From Bacteroidota bacterium (GTDB lineage Bacteria > Bacteroidota > Bacteroidia > Chitinophagales > Chitinophagaceae): DNA of 64,000 bases. The stretch spans positions 1-64,000 of the forward strand of contig JAEWKK010000028.1 of NCBI GenBank assembly GCA_023386045.1. Reading direction: 5' to 3'. The translations under genes were made by a program, and so were the position numbers. Under the pieces are notes generated by a model that saw only the letters and a list, made by a program, of their open reading frames with translations, was not told the DNA's origin and did not search any database. Position 1 is the first letter of the stretch, and the number at the start of each line of letters is the position of its first letter. Positions 50,809-59,908 of this stretch are shown here, in pieces.

Positions 50809-52371
50809 CTATTCACCAAAACCATCAAAGCCCTGGTTCAACTCCAGTCCTAATGAGCTGGCAAATTCATGTACACTATTAACAAAAGAAAAATCCGAGA
50901 CCAGTTCTTTCATCTGGTTAATATCATCAGCAAAGATCCTGTCCTCTGATGCAAAGCTGACTCTCTTTCTTACCAGCTCGTGTGCTTTTTCCAACACGGC
51001 ACTGCTTTTCAATGGGCGCCTGAACTCTATAGCCTGGCTTGCTGAAAGCAATTCAATGGCCAGTATGCATTCAAGATTATTTAATACCTGGTTCAACTTT
51101 CTTCCACTGATACTTCCCATGCTTACATGGTCTTCCTGTCCCAGTGAAGTGGGAATACTATCAGCGCTTGCAGGGAAGCAGAGCGTTTTGTTTTCAGTAA
51201 CCAGTGCGGCTGTCGTGTATTGTGGAATCATAAAGCCGCTGTTGAGTCCTACATTATTCATCAGCAACATGGGCAGTCCCCATTTGCCTTCCAGCAAGAG
51301 GTAACAACGCCTGTCAGAAATATTACCAATCTCAGATGCAGCAAAACAGGCATAATCCAATGGAAGCGCCAAAGGCTGACCATGAAAATTACCACCGCTG
51401 ATGGTATCATCTTCTCCAAAAACCACAGGATTATCAGTAACCGCGTTGGCTTCTATTTCGGTTAATTCTTTCAAATGCAGCCAGGCATTTCTCGAAGCAC
51501 CATGCACCTGTGGCATGCATCGCAAGGAATAAGGATCCTGCACCCTTCCGCAGTCCACGTGGCTTTGCATGATCTCGGAACCTTCAAGCAATAAGCGTAG
51601 TCGCTGCGCCACCAGTTGATTTCCTTCAAATGGCCTGAGCTGATGAAGTCTTTGATCAAAAGGTGCTTTTGTTCCCGTCAATGCTTCGAGACTCATGGCG
51701 CCAATGATATCGGCAGCATCCAGGCAGTTCTGCATGCGCTGCACAGCCCTGATGGCAAATGCTAAAATGAATTGTGTTCCGTTGATCAGCGCCAGTCCTT
51801 CCTTGGGTCCCAGTTGTATGGGTTTCAGGCTGAACTTTTCTAAAATTTCTTTTGAAGCATATCTTTTTCCGTTGTAAAACACTTCGCCCAGGCCAATCAA
51901 TGGAAGACAAAGATGTGCCAGTGGTGCCAGGTCGCCCGAAGCGCCCACACTTCCTTTCTCGGGAACTACAGGAATGATGTCCTGGTCAATATGCCAAAGC
52001 AGTCTTTCAATGGTGGAGAGTTGAACACCGGAGAAACCCTGAGACAAAGCATGAACCTTGGTGATCAGCATTAATTTGGCAACTGAAACAGGTATGGGCT
52101 CACCTACACCCACACTATGGCTTTGCAGGATCTTGTATTGAAGCACGGCGGCATCTTCCTCGCTGATGCGGGTATTGGCCAAAATTCCGAATCCTGTAGT
52201 AACACCATAAACAGTTTTCCCGGCTTTTACCATGGCCTGGATGTTCTCCTGGCTTTTTTGAATGCGTTCCCTGGCAACATCATCGAGCATGCCCTGAAGT
52301 GCGCCTTCAGCCAGCAATACAGCAGTTTTAACAGTCAGTTTATCCTTTCCGTAGAAAAATGGCTTTTTCAT
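50809..52371 (-). CDS. hutH: Histidine ammonia-lyase
   Basis: 520 aa. The MIO cofactor triad A144-S145-G146 lies in GSVGASGDLAP, and TGFGILANT, NGTQFILAF and GNFHGQP motifs are conserved. It deaminates histidine to urocanate. No other hut genes are adjacent. It is transcribed away from the 168-aa gene at 52429. Confidence 0.96.
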   Translation of the reverse strand: MKKPFFYGKDKLTVKTAVLLAEGALQGMLDDVARERIQKSQENIQAMVKAGKTVYGVTTGFGILANTRISEEDAAVLQYKILQSHSVGVGEPIPVSVAKLMLITKVHALSQGFSGVQLSTIERLLWHIDQDIIPVVPEKGSVGASGDLAPLAHLCLPLIGLGEVFYNGKRYASKEILEKFSLKPIQLGPKEGLALINGTQFILAFAIRAVQRMQNCLDAADIIGAMSLEALTGTKAPFDQRLHQLRPFEGNQLVAQRLRLLLEGSEIMQSHVDCGRVQDPYSLRCMPQVHGASRNAWLHLKELTEIEANAVTDNPVVFGEDDTISGGNFHGQPLALPLDYACFAASEIGNISDRRCYLLLEGKWGLPMLLMNNVGLNSGFMIPQYTTAALVTENKTLCFPASADSIPTSLGQEDHVSMGSISGRKLNQVLNNLECILAIELLSASQAIEFRRPLKSSAVLEKAHELVRKRVSFASEDRIFADDINQMKELVSDFSFVNSVHEFASSLGLELNQGFDGFGE

Positions 52372-52428
52372 AATTCGGTGTCGAAAATAACTTTTTATCT
52401 TACAGTCGAGCCACCATTTATTCGAACT

Positions 52429-52935
52429 ATGGAAAACCTGTTATTCTTCATTGCCTCCTCTTTTGTGCTGCGCATCGCATCACCCAGGAAATCAGTCAAT
52501 CAATTGATCGGCAACACCGGCTGCTCTGTGCTTTTCCAAAGTGGGAAAGAATTTGAAAAAGCCATTACTGATTCGGGTGATGATCTTTATTTCAATGAGT
52601 TTACCAAAAAAGGCGCCTGTTATGGGATCATCTGCATCGATATGAAAAAGCAGTATTCCATGGAACATGCCAGGGAAATGCTGGCGGCCTACATGCATAA
52701 GCTGAAGGGACCTTTTTATGTTTTCCATAATACGGGACATGAGGTAGGTTCCGACTGGAATCATGAAGGTTCAGTAACACTGGTAGATTACTGGCAGGAT
52801 GCCGTTGGTGTGGATTGCAAGGTAAAAGGCTATACCAATGGACGCATACTTTCCGTGCTGTATGTGAAGAACATCACCGAAGTGCCGGTATCGGAGCAGG
52901 ATCAGTTCCTGGACAGCTTTCATTTTGGCAGCTGA
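52429..52935 (+). CDS. Hypothetical protein (168 aa)
   Basis: Start ATG 52429, just after the divergent hutH. A longer upstream frame exists only because it runs antisense to hutH. A hydrophobic N-terminus is followed by a mixed alpha/beta domain with GCSVLFQSGKEFEKAI and GPFYVFHNTGHEVGSDWNHEG. No family recognised; the strands and the HNTGH motif hint at a small enzyme or binding fold. Confidence 0.7.
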   Translation: MENLLFFIASSFVLRIASPRKSVNQLIGNTGCSVLFQSGKEFEKAITDSGDDLYFNEFTKKGACYGIICIDMKKQYSMEHAREMLAAYMHKLKGPFYVFHNTGHEVGSDWNHEGSVTLVDYWQDAVGVDCKVKGYTNGRILSVLYVKNITEVPVSEQDQFLDSFHFGS

Positions 52936-52970
52936 TTCATAATTCCATTCTCCATTTATTCCTGATTCTT

Positions 52971-52978
52971 TATATTTG
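52971..52978 (+). promoter_or_regulatory. -7 box (TATATTTG) for the tRNA locus
   Basis: Exact TAnnTTTG, 81 nt before the tRNA-like copy and about 155 nt before tRNA-Arg. Confidence 0.5.
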
Positions 52979-53059
52979 CCGCCCTCAATGGATTGTTGGG
53001 GAAAACCGGTAAGAAAAGAAGAGCATTATTTCTTATCATACTTTAGGTTGAAAATAATT

Positions 53060-53133
53060 GGTCCGGTAGCTCAGCTGAATAGAGCATCCCGATCCTAATC
53101 GGGAAGGTCACAACTGAGGAAAGAAAGTAAATA
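53060..53133 (+). pseudogene. Degenerate tandem copy of tRNA-Arg
   Basis: The first 27 nt are identical to the tRNA-Arg 5' part, exactly 74 nt upstream, the tRNA's own length. The anticodon arm is changed to a perfect 7-bp hairpin TCCCGAT-CCTA-ATCGGGA (53087-53104). The T arm and 3' acceptor strand are lost after GGTCACA (53112), though the total length is kept. A decayed or repurposed tRNA; the canonical fold is impossible. Confidence 0.75.
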
Positions 53134-53207
53134 GGTCCGGTAGCTCAGCTGAATAGAGCAACTGCCTTCTAAGCAGTAGGTCACAGGTTTGAGTCCTGTC
53201 CGGATCA
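53134..53207 (+). tRNA. tRNA-Arg (anticodon UCU)
   Basis: Cloverleaf by eye: acceptor GGTCCGG/CCGGATC with a G-U pair at the second position, D arm GCTC/GAGC, anticodon stem ACTGC/GCAGT with loop CTTCTAA (anticodon TCT), T arm ACAGG/CCTGT, discriminator A. CCA is not encoded. Reads AGA codons. Confidence 0.95.
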
Positions 53208-53208
53208 C

Positions 53209-53236
53209 AAAAGGTTCCTTTTTCGGAACCTTTTTT
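53209..53236 (+). terminator. Terminator after tRNA-Arg, with a decayed copy downstream
   Basis: 10-bp stem AAAAGGTTCC/GGAACCTTTT and a T run. A related, mutated stretch at 53262-53290 (CACAAAAGCTTTCC...GGAACC) appears to be a second copy of the tRNA 3' end plus terminator. Confidence 0.85.
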
Positions 53237-53303
53237 ATTTAATAACTATTTGTCAAAATCACAAAAGCTTTCCACGTTTGGAACCTTTTATATTCAAAAA
53301 AAA

Positions 53304-53939
53304 TCAAAGTTTAATACCAAAAGTTGCATATATCACTGATCTTTTTTGCTTAAATTTTAAAAGTTCTTCTTTTGTATTCATAGCGGCACTTTCATGTATT
53401 ATATAAGTGCCATTGTCAATCTGGTAATCAATTCCAAGTCTGAATGCATATCGATTATTAGACAGATATTGAACTCCGCCTGATGCTATAGGTCCTGATT
53501 TGATTCGGTAATAAAAGTCACTAAAGTAAAAAAAATTGATTCCGGCTGCACCCTCTATTAAAATGCATCGGTTTCTGTTTTTAATTAAAGAGTTCATTAC
53601 TTTCAATTGAACAGGAAAGCTGGCTTGATTATAATTCCTAACCGGATTAAATTCATTGAAGTGTATTATAATGCCTGTTTGTAATCCATAATATAAATCT
53701 TTGGCTGAAAGCTGAATGCTTCCAATAATTCTTAATCCAGAATTTTCAAACCTCTTTTTGGCATAATAAGATGCGATTACAGTTGGATTTACTGTTCCAA
53801 ATCTTTCAACATATTTATCTTTTCCAATTGAGAAATCAATTCCAAGATTAAAAGTGTAGTGAACCTTTTTATCTGCTGTCTGACTAAAAGATTGGAAAGA
53901 AACCAGCAATAATATTGTAAGTATGGACTTTTCTAACAT
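53304..53939 (-). CDS. Secreted beta-rich hypothetical protein
   Basis: 211 aa. Signal peptide to FSQ, then alternating strands (YTFNLGIDFSIG, GLQTGIIIHF, FRLGIDYQI) ending in YATFGIKL, a barrel-like C-terminus. Base composition looks more AT-rich than the core genes. Adjacent to the remodelled tRNA locus, which could mark an insertion, but no integrase is seen. Confidence 0.65.
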   Translation of the reverse strand: MLEKSILTILLLVSFQSFSQTADKKVHYTFNLGIDFSIGKDKYVERFGTVNPTVIASYYAKKRFENSGLRIIGSIQLSAKDLYYGLQTGIIIHFNEFNPVRNYNQASFPVQLKVMNSLIKNRNRCILIEGAAGINFFYFSDFYYRIKSGPIASGGVQYLSNNRYAFRLGIDYQIDNGTYIIHESAAMNTKEELLKFKQKRSVIYATFGIKL

Positions 53940-54113
53940 TATTTTGATTATTCAATTAAAAGTGGCGCCGGAGTTTGCAGAAGAAGTAACAAGATACCTA
54001 AAAGGCATTGATCCATCTTTATTATAGTACTCGAGAAATAAGATTGAAAAATCCATAAAACCCACATTTAATATTATAAATTTAATTACTACTTTAGCAT
54101 TCCAAGAACTTAC

Positions 54114-54734
54114 ATGAAACTCTTTTTTATTATACTGTCTGTTTTTGCTTTAAGCTTCAATAAATCATATCAGGTTTACAATATCACATATACGGTGACT
54201 AATAAGGTGCAGCATACATTTGACTCGGTCAAAGATGCTGAGCATGATCCCTGGATTGATAGTATTGTATTGAGTATGGTAAATAAGACCAGGATTATAC
54301 ATGAATTTAATTTGAGGTCAGCACAAGGTGAAACCCATATCTCAAAGTATCGCTTCATAAGTAGCGGCTCCATACAGGTTACCGGGTCCTTAGGGCCATA
54401 TACCTATAAAAATGATCAATGGTTTACAGAAAACCTTCTGGAAGATCCTAAAATGTATACTGTTACTAATAAAGAAACCGGTGAAAAGAAAAATATCTTA
54501 GGATATGAGTGTACGAAGTTCGTTTCTAAGCGAAATACCACTGATAGTATGAAAATTGAAATTTGGGCAACCCGTAGGATGCCCTCCTACATTAATCCTG
54601 TTTTTCAACTTACTGGATTCCCATACGGAATTCTGGAAGTGATTATAGGCGATAGTAATGAAGTGATCCAGGCCAAAAGTATTAGGATTGATGAACCCAA
54701 TAAGAACAAGAAGATCAGAACAGAAACTATTTAA
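54114..54734 (+). CDS. GLPGLI-like secreted protein
   Basis: 206 aa. Signal peptide to about residue 17, then a long beta-rich body. The MPSYINPVFQLTGFPYGILEV segment matches the GLPGLI hallmark region (G-x-P-x-x-I-L) with an ILGYECTKF motif before it. This family is Bacteroidota-specific and of unknown function. Confidence is moderate because the motif is degenerate. Confidence 0.55.
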   Translation: MKLFFIILSVFALSFNKSYQVYNITYTVTNKVQHTFDSVKDAEHDPWIDSIVLSMVNKTRIIHEFNLRSAQGETHISKYRFISSGSIQVTGSLGPYTYKNDQWFTENLLEDPKMYTVTNKETGEKKNILGYECTKFVSKRNTTDSMKIEIWATRRMPSYINPVFQLTGFPYGILEVIIGDSNEVIQAKSIRIDEPNKNKKIRTETI

Positions 54735-54823
54735 TTATTTCCCAGTGACATTTAATGATAGTCAGGGAACTCCTTTTTTTCAAAACCTTCAATAGAAAAG
54801 AAAGTAATAACTGACATTGCATC

Positions 54824-55585
54824 CTACTCTCCCATCCAGGATCTGAACTTGTTCGCTTTATCCCGACTAATTATGACCTGTTCATCTGACTCTGGGCGAA
54901 CCTCGACCTTAAGTTTCTGGTTAAACCATGAGTGAATGGAAACCACTGACTTTGCTGTTAGAATGAATTGCCTGTTTGCTCTGAAGAATTGTTGGGGTGA
55001 TAATTCGTTTTCAAGAATATCCAGTGATATATCTACAATATATTTTTGATTTTGGCAGGTTCGAATAAACGTACATTTTTTTTCAGAGAAAATATAAGCC
55101 ACATCGGAAACATCGATGCTCATCATTTTTTGCCCCTGCTTTATAAGAAACCTGTTACGATAACCAACGGGCTTGCTGATTTGCTCCAGTTTCTCCAGCA
55201 GGTCATTGATCGAAATTGAATTTTGTAATCTGCCTGATCTTTTGAATTTATCAATAGCATTTCTTAGGTCATTTTCCTTAATGGGTTTCAACAGGTAATC
55301 GATGCTGTTCACTTTAAAAGCCTTTATGGCAAATTCATCATAAGCAGTGGTGAAAATAACAGGAGTGTCTAGTTTCACTTTTTTAAATATATCGAAGCTT
55401 TGTCCATCGGCAAGTTCTATATCCATCATCACAAGATCTGGTGCATCATTTTGTTGAAGCCATTGTATCGTCTCCTCCACACTTTTTGTAATACCGCAGA
55501 TCTGCGCCTCAGGTTCAATCATGAGCAGCATTTTTTGCAGGCCTTTTGCGAGCAGCAATTCATCTTCAACGATCAAAATCTGCAT
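54824..55585 (-). CDS. LytTR-family response regulator
   Basis: 253 aa. Receiver with D55 (MMDIELADG), switch T in FTTAYDEF and K in LLKPIKEND; a linker, then a LytTR DNA-binding domain (RNRFLIKQGQKMMSIDVSDVAYIFSEKK is described as its start, and SIDVSD then LDILENEL follow). It overlaps the histidine kinase gene by 20 nt. It binds target promoters of unknown identity. Confidence 0.93.
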   Translation of the reverse strand: MQILIVEDELLLAKGLQKMLLMIEPEAQICGITKSVEETIQWLQQNDAPDLVMMDIELADGQSFDIFKKVKLDTPVIFTTAYDEFAIKAFKVNSIDYLLKPIKENDLRNAIDKFKRSGRLQNSISINDLLEKLEQISKPVGYRNRFLIKQGQKMMSIDVSDVAYIFSEKKCTFIRTCQNQKYIVDISLDILENELSPQQFFRANRQFILTAKSVVSIHSWFNQKLKVEVRPESDEQVIISRDKANKFRSWMGE

Positions 55586-56621
55586 ATTGATTTTTGTTTA
55601 TTAAAGGCAAATCAACACAGAAGCTATCCTCAGTTTGCAGTATTGATACTTCCGGCTGGTTTAATAATTTATATTTAGAAATGATGTTATGCAAACCCAT
55701 CTTATTACTATGAACAGCGGATGTTTTGGGTTGAAGATTATTGCAAACTTTTAAAATGTTCTTACCGGCTGAATTGATAGTAACAAAAAGTGGCTTTGAA
55801 GCAAGAACTGCATTGTGCTTTACTGCATTTTCTAACAGCAACTGGAGTGTCAGGGGTGGGATAAGCTTCTCCAAGTCTTCTTCGGATACATCGATGCTTA
55901 CACGCAAACCTTCAGGAAAGCGGGTAGTCAACATCCCCGTATAGGCTTCTATAAAATTGATCTCATTTTTCAGTGTAACAAGCCCTTTTTCATTACTCTG
56001 CAAAAGATATCTGTAGACAGATGCCATTTCATTTACAAAAGTTTGCGCCTGTTTTGGATTTTCTTCGATAAGGGATGAAAGAGAACCCAGACTGTTGAAC
56101 AAAAAATGTGGGTTTATCTGGACTTTAAGCGAATCGAATTGGGTTTGCAGGTTTTCTTTTTTCAAGGCCTCGGCTTCTACTGCAGCCTGGTTCCACCTCC
56201 TGAAATAATAATTTGCCTCATATACACCTCCAACAATTATTACAAAAAGAAGTGCAACTGCAATAGCATGAAGGTAGGCTTCCAAAGGAAAACGGTGTCC
56301 CCAAAAATCTGTTTGATCATACAAATAAATGTTCAGTGCCCTAATAACAATCGTCACAAACATACTTGCAACAAATGCATGCAGTATTCTTTGTTTTGTT
56401 TGATGAAGGCCGGGAAAACGATTGCGATAGTATAAAAACACAAGGCGGTTCCCCTCCCACAAAATCATCGTTTCAGCAAGCGACAAAAGATAAATTGTCC
56501 AAAACCCAAAGCGCTGGTCACCTAAGTCGTTACGGTTATAAAAAATAATATGACCCAAAAAAGCAATGAAGGGTATTCCCAAAAAACGGAACCATTTATC
56601 ATTTAGTTTTTGCCTGCTCAT
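55566..56621 (-). CDS. LytS-like sensor histidine kinase
   Basis: 351 aa. Four TM helices (residues about 12-135), a helical linker, then a His_kinase domain with H172 in QINPHFLFNSL, and a GHKL ATPase (LTLQLLLENAVKHN). No extracytoplasmic sensor domain, so the TM bundle senses. Cognate partner of the LytTR regulator. Downstream of the promoterless 230-nt gap to the S41 gene. Confidence 0.92.
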   Translation of the reverse strand: MSRQKLNDKWFRFLGIPFIAFLGHIIFYNRNDLGDQRFGFWTIYLLSLAETMILWEGNRLVFLYYRNRFPGLHQTKQRILHAFVASMFVTIVIRALNIYLYDQTDFWGHRFPLEAYLHAIAVALLFVIIVGGVYEANYYFRRWNQAAVEAEALKKENLQTQFDSLKVQINPHFLFNSLGSLSSLIEENPKQAQTFVNEMASVYRYLLQSNEKGLVTLKNEINFIEAYTGMLTTRFPEGLRVSIDVSEEDLEKLIPPLTLQLLLENAVKHNAVLASKPLFVTINSAGKNILKVCNNLQPKTSAVHSNKMGLHNIISKYKLLNQPEVSILQTEDSFCVDLPLINKNQYADFDR

Positions 56622-56851
56622 GTAATGCTATGCAAATAAATAAAATAGAAGCTACCAGGCTACACATGCCCGATGAAACGTAAATATCAGGACATGAAAC
56701 GTTTTTGTGTAAGCTGGAATAAATCATTTCAGCCACCAGTTTTTTTTACAACTATCAGGAAATTAAATATTCTTAACATTTGAAAACTCATGGAGAAATT
56801 GAAACGACATCTTTTGCAAAAATTCATCTTCTCTTAAAGCATCTCTCATTT

Positions 56852-57880
56852 TTACTTTACCATTTCGATTGCTTTTTCAAGTACCCTGTCAATTCCGGCA
56901 TCTATATCGCTTTTCGAATTTGTTACTACGATCTTAGGAGCCACACCAATTCCTTCTTCACTTTTACCAGAAGCGTTGCGATAATCTCCTACTCCAACAA
57001 AATACAACCAACCATTGGGCAGTTCTCGCGAAATGACATCAGTAAATCCTCCTGCGGTAGTATCGCCTATTTGTATTACCTGCTTTTGAGTGTTCATAGC
57101 CCAGGTAAAGGTTTCGCCTGCACTTGCAGTCCATCTAGTCGTTAGCAATACCACTGAATCTGTATATTGATATTCACCCTGTTTATCCACATACCAATTT
57201 TCGGGACTTGTAAAATCATTGTGACCAGGCCCATTGCGTTTCCGTGTAGTCATAAATAATGCAACATCTTTTGCAAACCAACCTGCAATATACCGGCTTA
57301 CTTCGTCATCACCCCCTGCATGATTACGAATATCAACTATCATCGCCTTTGTATTCTTTAATGCACTCATTATTTCCGGCATTTTTTGTTTGTAGAAATT
57401 CAAAGGCATTCCAAACTCCCCAAAATGCAGGTAGCCAATATTGCCATCAAGAATTCCATAGTGCAAATTATCATCCACCTTAGTAAGCAATGGCAGGTAA
57501 CTACTTTGGATTACATTGATCGAAAAGTCCTGTTGTATTTTATTGTTACGGAAAAATACACTGCTCTCATAACGAGGCAGGCCATCGCTGGTTGGTTGCA
57601 GGAAAGCATGAATATCATTGAGAGGTGTTATCATCTTACTCAAGACATCGTACAATTGCTGGTTGTTCATATTGTTGTTTACCTGGGAACTTAATGCATT
57701 ATGAACCGAATCCCAGTTAATGTTTCGTACCGCAAACCCGCCATACCATGCATCGTAACCTTTCCACATTTCTTCAAAATTGTTTACCGGTGTGTTGGAT
57801 ACAACTGGTCCTAACAGTGTTTTTTGGCAGGAAGTAAAAAAACTAATTACCAGGATAGATATCATTAAAAGTTTTTTCAT
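56852..57880 (-). CDS. S41-family peptidase lipoprotein
   Basis: 342 aa. SPII signal with lipobox FFTSC (Cys18). Tail-specific-protease core: MIVDIRNHAGGDD and catalytic S253 in WTASAGETFTW. No PDZ domain is evident; the N-terminal region (residues 40-140) is unassigned. Membrane-anchored protease, substrate unknown. 26 nt downstream of the beta-rich protein gene and probably co-transcribed with it. Confidence 0.88.
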   Translation of the reverse strand: MKKLLMISILVISFFTSCQKTLLGPVVSNTPVNNFEEMWKGYDAWYGGFAVRNINWDSVHNALSSQVNNNMNNQQLYDVLSKMITPLNDIHAFLQPTSDGLPRYESSVFFRNNKIQQDFSINVIQSSYLPLLTKVDDNLHYGILDGNIGYLHFGEFGMPLNFYKQKMPEIMSALKNTKAMIVDIRNHAGGDDEVSRYIAGWFAKDVALFMTTRKRNGPGHNDFTSPENWYVDKQGEYQYTDSVVLLTTRWTASAGETFTWAMNTQKQVIQIGDTTAGGFTDVISRELPNGWLYFVGVGDYRNASGKSEEGIGVAPKIVVTNSKSDIDAGIDRVLEKAIEMVK

Positions 57881-57906
57881 TTCAATATTTTTATTAAATC
57901 AGGATA

Positions 57907-58743
57907 TTATTTTTTAAAAGAGGCTGTGATTCCAATATTGTTTTGTATGATGTTAATGGGTTTTTCTTTTGAGTAATGAAGCCACTGACCAAAATACCGT
58001 ATACCCATGCTGAAACGATCATTCAAACTATATTCATAACAGGCATCTATCTGTACATTTTGAAAATCAGCAAGCCATGCAAACCTGCTGCCCCGCTTTA
58101 AAAATGTTTTGATATTGCTTTCACCCAAAGAAGAACTAATAGAATTGTGATAAGGCAGTCTTGAATTTTGACCAAACAAGGGAATTGAAACTTTCAGACT
58201 AAAGAAATGTTTTGTATTCAACGTTGCAGTATGCAGGTATTCGGCGTTGAAGCTGGCTGCATTTAACCAACCTGTACGCACAATGTTGTCGGAGTAAAAC
58301 GTTTGGTTGCTTAGCGAGGCTCCAAAGTAATTATTACTGTATAATTTGTTCTTGCCGATAACATTGTATCCGCTCGTGGCTTTTCGCAAATAACTTAATT
58401 TGATTTTGCCATTATATAAAGTACCCGGAATTTTAAAAGAATCCTTTTTAGGGGTGCCATCAATATTATACCCGGGATCATACCATTTCCTACCTTTAAA
58501 TCCTGTAGGATAGAAATCACCCAAAGCACCATTAAGCTGCGCACTAAAGACTCCTTTATTCCCGGTACGATCATAAGCTAAAAAAACTGCTTTCTCACTG
58601 GTTTGATATTTGAGAGGCGAAGCCTGTTTATCGAGCATCCATGTACGCTGGTATCCAATACCAACAGTAAACTTCTTTTGTTGCGCCCTGGCTGTTAAAT
58701 TTATTGTACATACCAGGAGAAGTATGATAATTCTCGATTGCAT
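57907..58743 (-). CDS. Secreted beta-rich (outer-membrane barrel-like) protein
   Basis: 278 aa. Signal peptide to ARAQ, then many alternating strands (FTVGIGYQRTW, KLSYLRKATSG, FSLKVSIPLFG, FSMGIRYFGQW) ending with IGITASFKK. Upstream of the S41 peptidase in the same direction. The peptidase might process or regulate this barrel, but that is inference from order only. Confidence 0.65.
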   Translation of the reverse strand: MQSRIIILLLVCTINLTARAQQKKFTVGIGYQRTWMLDKQASPLKYQTSEKAVFLAYDRTGNKGVFSAQLNGALGDFYPTGFKGRKWYDPGYNIDGTPKKDSFKIPGTLYNGKIKLSYLRKATSGYNVIGKNKLYSNNYFGASLSNQTFYSDNIVRTGWLNAASFNAEYLHTATLNTKHFFSLKVSIPLFGQNSRLPYHNSISSSLGESNIKTFLKRGSRFAWLADFQNVQIDACYEYSLNDRFSMGIRYFGQWLHYSKEKPINIIQNNIGITASFKK

Positions 58744-59012
58744 AATTTTCTTTTTGCAAAATTGACCTTACTAAATGCGGAAGACAATAGATGCGTTTCC
58801 GAAACGCAGGATTTAAAGGATGAAATGCAGTTCCATGAATGAATTAGAAAAACCGGAAATATTAATTCCACATACCGGGCCTTTGCAATCATTACCCCGA
58901 TTGAATAGACGCAGAGGGTTAAAATAGAATCAGCAAAAAAAGCCTTGAAACCAGCAGCAAAACCATCAGTGAAGTGATGTATGAGTAGGTTATGCCAGGA
59001 CCTGGATAAAAA

Positions 59013-59831
59013 TTAATGTTGCTGCTGCCGGCGAAGCGCTTTATTCCGGGTGCCCATCAGATAACTCAGTGCCAGGCCAAGATAAGAATGACGCGAAGCA
59101 TAACTTCCTTTAGAATCCAGCTGACCGGGAATATGTATCAGGTAACTTCCTTTGGTGATGCTGGTATTTGAAAAATTCGCGATCAGGTTCAGCCTGATCA
59201 AATTCCTGTTTTTTAATAAATAACTATACCCGCCTGCAAGGTTGTAATCGATCCATGGCTTGTGATTCCTGCCCACTTCCAGTTCAAGTCTGATGATATC
59301 ATACCAGGAGCCCGCATTGTCATCCTTCATGTGCGAAATGGTTTCACTGAACTGGTCGGGATAAAAACGAACGTTGACACCTCCCTGGACATTCCAAAAA
59401 CCCTTTTGTGCCATCCATCTTCTTTCCAGCAATACAGGAAGGCTCAGGTAAAAATCTACAGTGGGTGTTGATTTAGTGGATTCATAAAAATCTTCTGTTT
59501 CCTGTGGTGTAAAATCTTCCTTAGGTACAAACAATGAATAATTCCGCACCGAAACTCCTCCATGAATACCATAAATGATGGAATAGTTTACATCAAAATT
59601 CATGTGATAATTAAAACCCACTTCAACGCCTCGCACTGGTTTTGATCCAAGAGTATATGGTCCTGTTTCGGCTTTAATCCTTGCCTTTTCATTGATCAAC
59701 GGGATCAGTGTAAAACTGATATGGTTACTGCTGAAAATTTCCCACGCTTCTTCCTTTGTATTAACCAGTGTATCCTGTGCAGCAGCCTGCTGACAGATGG
59801 AAAGAAGGAACAGGAAGAAAGAAATTCTCAT
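59013..59831 (-). CDS. Secreted outer-membrane-like hypothetical protein (272 aa)
   Basis: Signal peptide to AAAQ. The body shows a barrel pattern (GVEVGFNYHMNFDV, YGIHGGVSVRNYS, FWNVQGGVNVRFYP, YNLAGGYSYLL, SYLGLALSYLMG) and a basic C-terminal tail. Family unrecognised. Stands alone, 77 nt upstream of GH92 on the same strand. Confidence 0.68.
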   Translation of the reverse strand: MRISFFLFLLSICQQAAAQDTLVNTKEEAWEIFSSNHISFTLIPLINEKARIKAETGPYTLGSKPVRGVEVGFNYHMNFDVNYSIIYGIHGGVSVRNYSLFVPKEDFTPQETEDFYESTKSTPTVDFYLSLPVLLERRWMAQKGFWNVQGGVNVRFYPDQFSETISHMKDDNAGSWYDIIRLELEVGRNHKPWIDYNLAGGYSYLLKNRNLIRLNLIANFSNTSITKGSYLIHIPGQLDSKGSYASRHSYLGLALSYLMGTRNKALRRQQQH

Positions 59832-59908
59832 AATCAGTTTTGCAAGAAAAATAGTTGGTGAATCAATAGCTCAACTAATTCAGTAACGAAATCATGATTG
59901 CTTTATTA

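Noticed and set aside
52117..52428. Upstream extension of the 168-aa gene to a 272-aa protein
   Set aside because: The extra 104 codons run antisense through hutH. The ATG at 52429 lies just after the hutH start and gives a compact protein.
53060..53133. Functional second tRNA-Arg (anticodon CCU)
   Set aside because: The loop does contain CCT, but the anticodon arm has an extra base and there is no T arm or 3' acceptor strand.
53304..54734. Genomic island next to the tRNA
   Set aside because: No integrase, direct repeats or mobility genes; only composition and position suggest it.
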